Translations under genes and position numbers: made by a program
Assembly (NCBI GenBank): GCA_013299105.1
Contig: JAAFJY010000037.1
Span: forward strand, 1-64,000
DNA length: 64,000 nucleotides
Reading direction: 5' to 3'
Source of the DNA: Chitinophagales bacterium
GTDB lineage: Bacteria; Bacteroidota; Bacteroidia; Chitinophagales; Saprospiraceae
Notes under the pieces: generated by a model
Told to the model about the DNA's origin: nothing
The model's input: the letters and a program-made list of their open reading frames with translations, nothing else
The model's database searches: none
In this document: positions 32,739 to 41,560 of the stretch, one piece after another
Numbering within the stretch: the first letter of the stretch is position 1
How the letters are laid out: each line of letters opens with the position of its first letter

Positions 32739-33866
32739 TTGAAATATTACCTCATCGCGGGCGAAGCATCCGGTGATTTGCACGGAGCCAACCTCATCAA
32801 AGCCTTGAAAACCGAAGACCCACAGGCCCAAATCCAAGCCTGGGGCGGAGACCTCATGCAAGAAGCGGGAGCCACTTTGCGCAAGCACTTCCGCGATCTG
32901 GCCTTCATGGGCTTTTTGGAGGTGGTCAAAAACCTGCGCACCATTCTCAATAACCTTGATTTTTGCAAAAAAGACATCCTGGCCTTCCAACCCGATGCCT
33001 TGGTATTGATCGACTATCCGGGATTCAATTTGCGCATGGCCGAGTGGGCAAAAAAACAAGGCATCAAGGTATTTTACTACATTTCGCCGCAGGTCTGGGC
33101 ATGGCACAGTAGCCGAGTCAAAGCCATCAAGCGCGACGTGGACCGCATGTACGTGATCCTGCCTTTTGAGGAAGAATTTTACGCCAAACACGATTACCAA
33201 GTCGTTTTTGTAGGCCACCCGCTGCTCGATGTGGTCAATCGGCACCGCACGCCAGCCGATTGGTGCAAGCAAAATGGCCTGAGCGAAGACCCCATCATTG
33301 CGCTGTTGCCCGGCAGTCGTAGGCAGGAGATCAGCCGGATGCTGGAGGTGATGCTTGATGTGGTGGACAAATTCCCGCAGTTTCAGTTTGTGGTCGCTGG
33401 TGCTCCGGCCATTCCAGCAGATTTTTACGAAAAAATCATCGAAAAAAAGGGCCAAACGGGCAATGTCATGCTCTTAAAAAACCAGACTTACGACCTGCTC
33501 ACCCAATCGCACGCAGCCGTAGTCACCTCTGGTACCGCTACGCTCGAAACGGCCCTTTTTGGCATCCCCGAAGTGGTGGTGTACAAGGGCAATTCCCTCT
33601 CCTATGCCATCGCCAAGCGCCTGGTGGAGGTCAAATTCATCTCCCTAGTCAACCTGATCATGGACCGCGAGCTGGTCAAAGAATTGATCCAGGACGATTG
33701 TACGCCCGAAACCATCCGCGCTGCGCTGGATGAATTGCTCAAACCCGGTAAGTACCAGCACATGCAGGTGGGGTATCGGGCTTTGAAGGGGCGATTGGGG
33801 AATGCGGGCGCAGCGGTAAGGGCGGCGGCGGATATGGTGGGGGTGATTAAGACAGGGAAGGGCTAA
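32739..33866 (+). CDS. lpxB: Lipid-A-disaccharide synthase
   Basis: 375 aa, a standard length. The start is TTG at 32739 (TTGAAATATTAC), two bases after the upstream stop. The GT-B glycosyltransferase condenses UDP-2,3-diacylglucosamine with lipid X in lipid A synthesis. Diagnostic stretches: IAGEASGDLHGANLIKAL at the N-terminus, FRDLAFMGFLEVV, LIDYPGFNLRMA, YYISPQVWAWHSSRVKAI, LLPGSRRQEISRML, and TSGTATLETALFGIPEVVVY. Peripheral inner membrane on the cytoplasmic side. Confidence 0.97.
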   Translation: MKYYLIAGEASGDLHGANLIKALKTEDPQAQIQAWGGDLMQEAGATLRKHFRDLAFMGFLEVVKNLRTILNNLDFCKKDILAFQPDALVLIDYPGFNLRMAEWAKKQGIKVFYYISPQVWAWHSSRVKAIKRDVDRMYVILPFEEEFYAKHDYQVVFVGHPLLDVVNRHRTPADWCKQNGLSEDPIIALLPGSRRQEISRMLEVMLDVVDKFPQFQFVVAGAPAIPADFYEKIIEKKGQTGNVMLLKNQTYDLLTQSHAAVVTSGTATLETALFGIPEVVVYKGNSLSYAIAKRLVEVKFISLVNLIMDRELVKELIQDDCTPETIRAALDELLKPGKYQHMQVGYRALKGRLGNAGAAVRAAADMVGVIKTGKG

Positions 33867-33872
33867 GTGAAC

Positions 33873-35054
33873 CTAATTCTGGATTTTCAAAGTATCAATG
33901 TCCAATAGGTGAGCGCACTTGTTGTCCTTATCGAGCAACAACAATTTATCATCAATGACTCCTACAGGCTCCATTGCTGAATTTTCATAACCAGCGTGTA
34001 TTTCCTGAAAGACCAACAGCTCCATTTCGTCTAAATGGATCACAATCAACACCGTAAAAGTCTTTTCTCGGTTAACACCATAGGTCGCGAATACGCGATT
34101 GCCGTGGATAATCGAACCTCTATAATAGCAATCATCATATTTTTTCAAGCCTTCTATCAAGTGTGAAAAATCAAGCAGATAGGGTTCTACGGATTTACAT
34201 AAATGAAATTCGTAGCCCATGAAATGGTACAATGCCTGATGTTTTTCGGAAAATGGTAACTTATGAAAAAAACAGATCGTAAATCTGTCCGATCTTGGCA
34301 TAAAGGTGTAATCATAATGATGGATATATTCACCAGTTTGTTCATTTAGCAATACGACATGTCCACTATTCAACTTGATTGCTAAGCAATTTTGGAACTT
34401 AACAGCTTGTACAGTTTTGATGTAATCGAAATCGCTATCGTAAACACCTTCATATATCCAATCTTCGACTAAAAATGTCCAGATTTGTTTAAAATTGACT
34501 TCATTAAAATCCCAGCGGCTTACATTTTTATAGTGTTTTACTTCAATGAACATGTTTTCCATCGGCAACAGATCATATCCATAAAGCGGAGCAAATCCAA
34601 AGAATTCAATCTCTATCATGCTCCCATTCAAAGACAACAAAAAATCCGAACTCTTACTCCTGTCTGGATAGGGATTTCCGTCTACATCTTTATCATACGC
34701 ATATAAGATGGGACGACTCTGCTTTTTTGAATCAAGTAAATTATATCTACAAGTATGGTTAAAACCATTAAGTGTTTTAACTACAAAAAAAGCCTCTTCA
34801 TAGCATTTTATGATTTTCACACATCTTTTATCATGATCATCAAGCAGAATGCTATCATCACTCAACTTACGCATCCACACCAATGTATATTCCAGCTCTC
34901 CATCCTTTACATCGTTGAAATATTGAATTTGCCCTGTCTTCAGCGATTTGAAGCCAACAGCATACCTGTTGTTTACGTTTTCAGAGCAGTACTTGAAGAA
35001 AAAACCATCTCCAAAGGCAATTACGTCCACAATGTTGGGTATGTCTATTTCCAT
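33873..35054 (-). CDS. Hypothetical protein, 393 aa, AT-rich
   Basis: No signal peptide and no recognised domain. The sequence is rich in aromatic residues and short beta-like segments (FKYCSENVNNRYAVGFKSL, LDDHDKRCVKIIKCYEEAF, LNSGHVVLLNEQTGEYIHHY, LLLLDKDNKCAHLLDIDTL). Repeated patterns of hydrophobic strands separated by 40-60 residues suggest a beta-propeller, but this is an impression only. Base composition is clearly more AT-rich than in the neighbouring lpxB and alpha-2-macroglobulin genes, a possible sign of horizontal origin. It converges on lpxB with a 6-bp gap. Confidence 0.7.
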   Translation of the reverse strand: MEIDIPNIVDVIAFGDGFFFKYCSENVNNRYAVGFKSLKTGQIQYFNDVKDGELEYTLVWMRKLSDDSILLDDHDKRCVKIIKCYEEAFFVVKTLNGFNHTCRYNLLDSKKQSRPILYAYDKDVDGNPYPDRSKSSDFLLSLNGSMIEIEFFGFAPLYGYDLLPMENMFIEVKHYKNVSRWDFNEVNFKQIWTFLVEDWIYEGVYDSDFDYIKTVQAVKFQNCLAIKLNSGHVVLLNEQTGEYIHHYDYTFMPRSDRFTICFFHKLPFSEKHQALYHFMGYEFHLCKSVEPYLLDFSHLIEGLKKYDDCYYRGSIIHGNRVFATYGVNREKTFTVLIVIHLDEMELLVFQEIHAGYENSAMEPVGVIDDKLLLLDKDNKCAHLLDIDTLKIQN

Positions 35055-35248
35055 AAGGTTAGCTTTTTCTTTTGCTCAAATATAGGTAAAAAGGGGATGA
35101 TTGGATAAAAGTTCCAGGACGGGTCATTTCACTGCTTTTGGACACTTGTGAACGCCTACCTCCCCATTTTTTCACCCCCAACGCAACCAATTGCACCCGT
35201 TTTCGTTTATAAGCTATATCTTCCTGATTTTATACGCTAAACGCAATC

Positions 35249-35464
35249 ATGAACCGTATGTTTTCGAGTATCCGCCGCTTAGGCTTTGGGGTTTGTGCTT
35301 ATTTGGGGCAAAAGATGGGGCTTTCGCCTGATCGGGTACGCCTGTATTTTATCTATTCATCTTTCGTTACCCTCGGCTCTCCTTTGATCATTTACCTTGT
35401 TGTGGCTTTTTGGCTGAATGTAAAAAAATACATCAAGGCTGGGCGGAATATGCTTTGGAATTGA
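35249..35464 (+). CDS. PspC-domain membrane protein
   Basis: 71 aa. The PspC-like core is visible: GVCAYLGQKMGLSPDRVRLY (~residues 15-34) then a hydrophobic helix (SSFVTLGSPLIIYLVVAFWL), ending in a basic tail. PspC proteins sit in the inner membrane and take part in phage-shock-type envelope responses; this short stand-alone form is common in Bacteroidota. No other psp gene is adjacent. GTTGAG-type repeats follow its stop. Confidence 0.78.
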   Translation: MNRMFSSIRRLGFGVCAYLGQKMGLSPDRVRLYFIYSSFVTLGSPLIIYLVVAFWLNVKKYIKAGRNMLWN

Positions 35465-35530
35465 TTGTTGTTGAGAGGTGGAGGAGTTGAGAGGTTGAGA
35501 AGCCGGGTTTCAAGTCTGAGTCCTCGGTTA

Positions 35531-35572
35531 AGCATTACAAACGTTTGGAAGATGGTCATGAGACCATACACC
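35531..35572 (-). repeat. Decayed REP-like copy
   Basis: On the minus strand, GGTGTATGGTCTCATGACCA then TCTTCC and CGTTTGTAATGCT align with the right half of the 219-bp element at 3127-3345 (GGTCTCTGACC...TCTTCC...GCGTTTGTAACGC). It keeps only one arm. It shows that this repeat family is spread beyond 3 kb. Confidence 0.55.
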
Positions 35573-35585
35573 AGCGGCAACAAAA

Positions 35586-35630
35586 CAGGCGTGAGCAGGG
35601 CACCTCTCCCTACACACGCCTGTTTTTTAT
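35586..35630. terminator. Bidirectional terminator between PspC and alpha-2-macroglobulin genes
   Basis: CAGGCGTG (35586-35593) pairs with CACGCCTG (35615-35622), with additional GGG/CCC pairing inside, and TTTTTTATT follows on the plus strand. On the minus strand it lies directly after the stop at 35649, with a short T-run. Confidence 0.85.
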
Positions 35631-35648
35631 TCACCGAATTTTATTTCA

Positions 35649-38600
35649 TCACCGCGCCGTCACCTGCACCCACTGGCCTTTGGTATTGGCACTCACCGAT
35701 TGGTCGTACATGGCGGCACAACTCACCGCAGGCAGGTAAAAACGCCCTGGATAAGCCGCATTTACCCTGGTGCGGAAGCTTTTAGCGTTGCCCTCACCCA
35801 AGTCGAAGAAGGTATTGACCCGGTCGTCGCGGATGTCCTGGTAATCGAAGGGCGAGGAACTGGCCCCTTGTACATCGCTCATGCGCTGGTTGATGATCTC
35901 CCAACCCGAAGGGAAAACTTGGGTCAGGGCCAACTCATCGTAAGGCACGGGGCGGGTACGCGGGTGCATGATCTTTACTTCCACCACGAAGTCTTTGCCC
36001 TGGGGCAGGTTGCCGGGGTCCAGGCTTGCGCCATCGGTGCTGAGGTAAGTCACCGTGATTTTCAGGTCATTGCTTTGGGCCTGTTCCTGGCCTGCCGAAG
36101 GTTGTCCGCGCAGGATCAGGCGGGCAAAAAGCTTGCCTTTGCTGGTGTTTTTGAAGCTCAATTTGCGGGTTCCGCCAGTGTTGACTGGCAATTGGATCTG
36201 CATCACGGGCTTTTTGGAGTTGCCACTCGTGCTTTGTCCTCCCGCCAGGGCGTAGTCGAAACTAAAGGCTTGGTTGACCTTGTTTTCACCCACATACTTG
36301 GCCACTGCCAGCAGTGAATAAGCCACGCTTTGGGTGCTGTACCAACCATTGCCACTCAGTTGTTTGGAAATGTACTGTACCACCGAAGCAGCTCTTTTTT
36401 GTTCGTTGAGCAACACCAGGGTTTCCAGGATCATTGCGCGGTCGCGGGTGTCAGAGCCGTAGGTATAGCTCATTTCGATATAAGGTTTTACTTCGGTGCT
36501 TTCGCTTTCGATCAGTTTTTTGGCCACTTCTTCCTTGCCAGCCAGGGCATAAGCCGCAGCCAAACGCCAACGCGCCGTTGGTGTCAAAGTGGTACTTTCG
36601 CGCAAGCGGTTCATCGAGGCCATGTCGGGCGAGCCCGCCAAAGCCAGGGTATATAAGCGGTAAGCCTGGTTCAGTTCGTGCCCTTGCTGGCTCCAAAATC
36701 CATAGCTCGGCAACTTAGAATCCCACATGCGGGATACTTTTTTCTGGAATTTGGCCCAATCCTTCAACAGGTTTTCGGGTACATCATAGCCCTGGGCCTT
36801 GGCTTCGAGCAAGAAGTGACCGCCGTAGTTCGTAGCCCAATGGTCGGGCGTAGGCTGGCCAGGCCAGTAGGCAAAGCCGCCTTCCGCCGTTTGGAAGGAT
36901 TTGAGGCGATTGATGGCCCCGACGATGTTTTCTTTGGTACTTTTCACCTGTTCAGGCGTCAGTTCCATGAGTTTTTCTACATATAATTGCGGGAACGCTG
37001 TGGAAGTGGTCTGCTCCATGCAACCATAAGGATAGCCGAGCAAGTACCTGAGGCGGTCACCCAAGTTGAGCGGCGGCACATTCGATACTTCCAACACCGC
37101 TTCGCGGGTACCAGCGGTGCCCAAGGGGGTGAAATCGGTTTCCCAAGCTTTTCCAGCCTCCAAAACCTCGGCAAAAACCTGGGTTTGGTAAGGGTTCGGG
37201 TTGCGCACATCGACTTCTACTTCCTGGCGGCTGTTGATACCACCACCACTGGCCGTAATCAGGAACTTGGCAACACCCGTTTTTTCCTTCATTTTTACTT
37301 TGAAACCAGTGATTTGGTCGCTGTTACTGCGGCTGAATTTCATGTTTTGGGTGGTACCTTCTACCTCGGCCAGGCCATTTTGCTCCACCACTTTGACTTG
37401 CACATCGCTGATTTTTTTGTCGGTCACAAACACATTGACGGGCAGTTCAAACTGGTCGCCCGGCGAAATGGTTCTCGGCACGGTAGCCTGGACCATCAGC
37501 GGATTGCGCACTGGAACGCTCTTTTCCGCAGCTCCGTAAGCGGCGGCGCCCGCAGCTACCACCATCACCCGCACGGCTCCGATGTAGTTGGGAATGGCGA
37601 TCTGGTGCTTGTTTTTGCTCCCAGCCTTGAGTTGGAAAGGGCCTAAGTGGCGTACCATTGGCTCGAAGCGGTTGGCGGTATTGTTCAGGGCACTGGGGTC
37701 AATGGCACCATCGCCACCAATGCTCAGGATGCGCTCCAACTGGCCTGCAAAAGCGCCCAAAACCAGGTCGTAAATGTCCCAAGTTTGCACGCCCAAAGCC
37801 TCGCGGGCGTAAAAACTCTTGTGCGGATTGGGTACTTTGAAACGGGTCAATCCCAACAGCCCTTCATCAACGATAGCGAGGGTGTAGGCCATTGCTTTGC
37901 CCGATTTTTCACTTACTTCTACCGCCACTGTAGTTTCGGGGCGGAATTCATCGGGTGAACCCAGCACAGGCTCCAGAATCGTACCAGGGTCTTCCACTTC
38001 GATGGGCACCACGCCGTACAAGCGGATCGGCAGGTCGTTGAACACTTGCCCATGTGGCTGAATAAGCGCTACATTGGCATATACATTGGGGGCCATGTCT
38101 GGGGTGATCTTGAATTTTATTTTGTGCTCACCTTCGTCGGTTTTGTCCCAAAACGTTTTCACGATTTTGGTGCCGTTCTCCAAGGACACCAATACCCGGC
38201 CTTTTTTGCTGCCCGGAATAACCAGGGTGGCCATATCTCCCACCTTGTATTTTTCCTTGTCGCTGCTGATGCTCAACATGCTAGCAAACTCGCGGGCTTG
38301 GCCGCCGTCTTCGCCTTCTTCGTCGTACCAAGGGTAGCCAGAATACACGTAAGCTCCGCTGCAATGCCCGCCTTGTTCGCAAACACGGATCAGGTAGCGG
38401 CCCCATTTGTCGGGTTTCATCGTCCATGTGGCTTCGCCTTTGGAATTGGTCACGAGGTCTGCGGTTTGCAGGGCATTGACGTGCTCGCCAGAGTTGTAAT
38501 TGGCCTGGTCTTCCTGAAATTGGTCCCACCACCAGCGCCATTCTACGCGATAAAGGCCGAGTTTGAGCTGGCGATTGGCCAAAGGGCGACCATATTGGTC

Positions 38601-41264
38601 TACACAAACCAGGCGAATCGCTTTGCTTTTCCCAAGTTCTACCCTTGGTTCACCATATTGATTGCTTGGTACCTCAATGCCTGCATAAGCCGGGTAAGGT
38701 GAATAAGGCAGACTTACATTGTCGGTACTGAAATCACCACCTTTTTCAAAGACCCTGGTTTGAAAAGAAACTTGCAACATACCTGGAGCCATCGCGTCTT
38801 CGAGCAACAGGGCACTGAAATTACCCTGCCCATTGCCGTCCAGTTCACTGTCAAAAACCACTTTGGGCTCGCCCATTTTGAGCCTTCGAGCAGGGTCGTC
38901 AAAAACGTAGCTCGGATATTTTTTGAAGCTGGTCCCCATCGGGCGCACTTGGGCCTCCACCACCGCCCGCAGGCCTCCCGCAGGCGAACCCGTGAGCCAA
39001 TCGGCTTTGATCCCAGCCCTTACGCTACCTTCGCTGGCCTGCAAGCGCTCGCCATCTCCGCCCGTATTGAGGTCAATTTTCAGGCGATTGGGCTTGACGG
39101 TCTCGATTTTTATGATGCGTTCAAAATTAGCACCACCTGCTTTGACTTTCACACTCCAGTTGCCCGTAGGATCGTCGTCTTTGGTGTCAAAATGCAAGGG
39201 ATAAATGCCCCCCACCGACTTCGAAGTAGTGCGTTTTTCTTGTAATTGACCCCTTGCATTGTACACTTCCATGCTGATCGGATAACCAGATGGCAAGCGT
39301 TTTTCCAGGTCATTGACCATAAAGTTGAGGAAAACGGAGTCGCCAGGACGCCAGACCCCTCTTTCGCCATAAATCAAGCCCTTCAAACCCTTCTGAATGT
39401 AGTCGCCAGATACGTCAAAGCGGCTCAAAGACAAAACATCGCCTTCAGCCATGCGGATGTACCCGCGTTGGCCGTTGTGCTTGGCGATGGCCACATAAGG
39501 GCTGCCTTTTAACTCGATTTCGGCAATGCCATCGCCATTGGTGCTGCCTTTACCAATGGATTGTTGCTGGAAGTCAAAAACCTCTACTTCGGCACCGCTG
39601 ATGGGGTCCGTATCGCGCAAGTCAGTCGCTACGACCATGACCTTGCGGTTACCACCGCGCTTGGCAATCAAACCGAGGTTGGAGGAAATTACATTGCGCT
39701 GGATAAAGTGCTCCGAATTGTAGTACTCCCTGGCGCAAGGGTCGCTGCGTTTTTCCCAATCGTAGTCTTCAAAATAGCCATCGGGACCATAATAGCTGTC
39801 CAAGATGCTAGCTTCCTCCTCGTCGCTTTCGGGGTCGCGGGCGAAAGGATCACCCAATAAGTCGGCGTCTTGGTTGGTTTGGGCGCAAGCCATGTTGCTG
39901 TACTCCGAGCGGAATCCGATGCGCACCTGGTAAATGGCTTGCTCATCTTTTTGGATGAGCTTACTCAAGTCCAAGGCATAACGGCTCATGCGGCCCGCCT
40001 TGGCGTTGGGGCTGAGGCTTTGCAGGTCGATGCGTTTTTGCACCAGGATCTTACCTACCTTGTGCAATTCGTATTCGCCATCCAGGTTGTTGTCTTGCAA
40101 AAACTGGAGAATATTGTCGTTGTAAATTTTGAAAATCTCTACATCAATGGCTTTTAGACCTACTGCTTCGAAGGGAAACATCAGGCCATCGGTACTGGGC
40201 AAGATCACCCCCTTGCCACTTAGTTTGATTTGGGGTTTTTGGTCTTCAAAGGTCACATCCCACACCGAAGGGCGATTAAACCGTTTGCCTTGGGTATTTT
40301 CGATGCCCGCATTGACCTGGATGCGGTAGTCACCCTGCAAAACCTGTTCGGGATACACCCTCACCGTGTTTTCTTCGATGATGAAGCGCAAGGTTCCCGC
40401 ATAATTTTCGATGCTAATCAAGCCGTCCAGGTTTTGGCTCTTGTTCAAAGGATCTGAAAACGTGACGATGGCGTACTGCTCCGGCAATTGTACAACTTCA
40501 GCGCTCATTGCCACAAATTCCGACACCGCAGGTATTTTGTACACCTCGCTTTTCTCCTCTTTGGCACCAATTGATCCTCCATCATAGGCCAACTTAACCT
40601 CGCTGGGTTGCGAGCCCCGGCTCACTGCTTTGACAGTAAAACTGTGTACCAAATTGGCCGCATTGTGTTGCCATTGAATATCGAGCTTGTCACCATTTTG
40701 TTTGGCCGCTACAATTTTTTCTACGTCGGCATTGTCGGCCACATCAGTGGTATAAACGGCCCCTTTGATGCTTTGCTTGGCATAGTCCTGGGTATTCACT
40801 GGCCTCATACCGTCCAAATCGACTTGGTAATGCAACTCACGGGTATGGAATTGGAAAGCGAAGTCAGCATCCTCGCCCCTGGCTTCGCTCAAGATTTTTT
40901 TCACATTTAGGTTGGCTGAGTAAGTCTCTCCTGAATTCAGGGGTTCGTCGGGCGTGAAGCGCAGGGTACTGCGGTCCTCCCAGGTCGCTTTTCCACGAAT
41001 ACTGGGCGAAAAACTCAAGAGTCCGCTGGGGGCTTCTTTGCCTACATCTTTAGCCGTAGCTACATCAGCGTTGAAGCGTACCCGAATCGGGTCGGCTTTG
41101 GAAATCACCCCGGAGGTGTAGCCATACACAAAAGGGTTTTCTTCGGTAACGGAATTGAGGTCTTTGTTCTTGCGCCCGCAGGCATTCAGTGAGAGGAGTG
41201 CAATAAAAAGCAGCGCAGCTCCCGCGTAGGAAGCGCTCAGGGCTTTTGGCTTGATGTAGTGCAT
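35649..41264 (-). CDS. Bacterial alpha-2-macroglobulin (YfaS-type), thioester CMEQ
   Basis: 1871 aa from ATG 41264, giving a lipoprotein signal (FIALLSLNAC, Cys29); the frame upstream to 41333 has no signal. The layout is that of bacterial alpha-2-macroglobulins: serial MG beta-domains (~40-1150), a bait-like and MG7/MG10 region (VDEGLLGLTRFKVPNPHKSF), then the thioester domain (GYPYGCMEQTTSTAFPQLYV, Cys1415) with alpha-toroid (YWPGQPTPDHWATNYGGHFL), and a final receptor-like domain. The usual bacterial motif is CLEQ; here Leu is Met, which should still permit the thioester. By family it traps attacking proteases at the outer surface or in the periplasm. The usual partner, pbpC, is not adjacent. 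Confidence 0.94.
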   Translation of the reverse strand: MHYIKPKALSASYAGAALLFIALLSLNACGRKNKDLNSVTEENPFVYGYTSGVISKADPIRVRFNADVATAKDVGKEAPSGLLSFSPSIRGKATWEDRSTLRFTPDEPLNSGETYSANLNVKKILSEARGEDADFAFQFHTRELHYQVDLDGMRPVNTQDYAKQSIKGAVYTTDVADNADVEKIVAAKQNGDKLDIQWQHNAANLVHSFTVKAVSRGSQPSEVKLAYDGGSIGAKEEKSEVYKIPAVSEFVAMSAEVVQLPEQYAIVTFSDPLNKSQNLDGLISIENYAGTLRFIIEENTVRVYPEQVLQGDYRIQVNAGIENTQGKRFNRPSVWDVTFEDQKPQIKLSGKGVILPSTDGLMFPFEAVGLKAIDVEIFKIYNDNILQFLQDNNLDGEYELHKVGKILVQKRIDLQSLSPNAKAGRMSRYALDLSKLIQKDEQAIYQVRIGFRSEYSNMACAQTNQDADLLGDPFARDPESDEEEASILDSYYGPDGYFEDYDWEKRSDPCAREYYNSEHFIQRNVISSNLGLIAKRGGNRKVMVVATDLRDTDPISGAEVEVFDFQQQSIGKGSTNGDGIAEIELKGSPYVAIAKHNGQRGYIRMAEGDVLSLSRFDVSGDYIQKGLKGLIYGERGVWRPGDSVFLNFMVNDLEKRLPSGYPISMEVYNARGQLQEKRTTSKSVGGIYPLHFDTKDDDPTGNWSVKVKAGGANFERIIKIETVKPNRLKIDLNTGGDGERLQASEGSVRAGIKADWLTGSPAGGLRAVVEAQVRPMGTSFKKYPSYVFDDPARRLKMGEPKVVFDSELDGNGQGNFSALLLEDAMAPGMLQVSFQTRVFEKGGDFSTDNVSLPYSPYPAYAGIEVPSNQYGEPRVELGKSKAIRLVCVDQYGRPLANRQLKLGLYRVEWRWWWDQFQEDQANYNSGEHVNALQTADLVTNSKGEATWTMKPDKWGRYLIRVCEQGGHCSGAYVYSGYPWYDEEGEDGGQAREFASMLSISSDKEKYKVGDMATLVIPGSKKGRVLVSLENGTKIVKTFWDKTDEGEHKIKFKITPDMAPNVYANVALIQPHGQVFNDLPIRLYGVVPIEVEDPGTILEPVLGSPDEFRPETTVAVEVSEKSGKAMAYTLAIVDEGLLGLTRFKVPNPHKSFYAREALGVQTWDIYDLVLGAFAGQLERILSIGGDGAIDPSALNNTANRFEPMVRHLGPFQLKAGSKNKHQIAIPNYIGAVRVMVVAAGAAAYGAAEKSVPVRNPLMVQATVPRTISPGDQFELPVNVFVTDKKISDVQVKVVEQNGLAEVEGTTQNMKFSRSNSDQITGFKVKMKEKTGVAKFLITASGGGINSRQEVEVDVRNPNPYQTQVFAEVLEAGKAWETDFTPLGTAGTREAVLEVSNVPPLNLGDRLRYLLGYPYGCMEQTTSTAFPQLYVEKLMELTPEQVKSTKENIVGAINRLKSFQTAEGGFAYWPGQPTPDHWATNYGGHFLLEAKAQGYDVPENLLKDWAKFQKKVSRMWDSKLPSYGFWSQQGHELNQAYRLYTLALAGSPDMASMNRLRESTTLTPTARWRLAAAYALAGKEEVAKKLIESESTEVKPYIEMSYTYGSDTRDRAMILETLVLLNEQKRAASVVQYISKQLSGNGWYSTQSVAYSLLAVAKYVGENKVNQAFSFDYALAGGQSTSGNSKKPVMQIQLPVNTGGTRKLSFKNTSKGKLFARLILRGQPSAGQEQAQSNDLKITVTYLSTDGASLDPGNLPQGKDFVVEVKIMHPRTRPVPYDELALTQVFPSGWEIINQRMSDVQGASSSPFDYQDIRDDRVNTFFDLGEGNAKSFRTRVNAAYPGRFYLPAVSCAAMYDQSVSANTKGQWVQVTAR

Positions 41265-41560
41265 GTTGGCCTGGTGTTTTGAGATGCGTTGGCTTTGTGG
41301 TGTGGTGCAGAAAATACAATTAGATTCCGGCACAAAACCACCCAGTTTACTTTGTTTGTGAAAAAGAACGGTATAATGATTTGGTTTATTTCGACCTATC
41401 TAATATACGCTTTTTTCTGACGAAAAGTTAAGCTGGGGATACATTTATTTTTTTGTGAGATCAGGGGTGAAAAGACGTAAATACGTTGCTAAAAAATACT
41501 CGAATCAAATAACTTAACAAGTGACCACTTGACATGAATGAACGTCAGGATGTTTTACCA

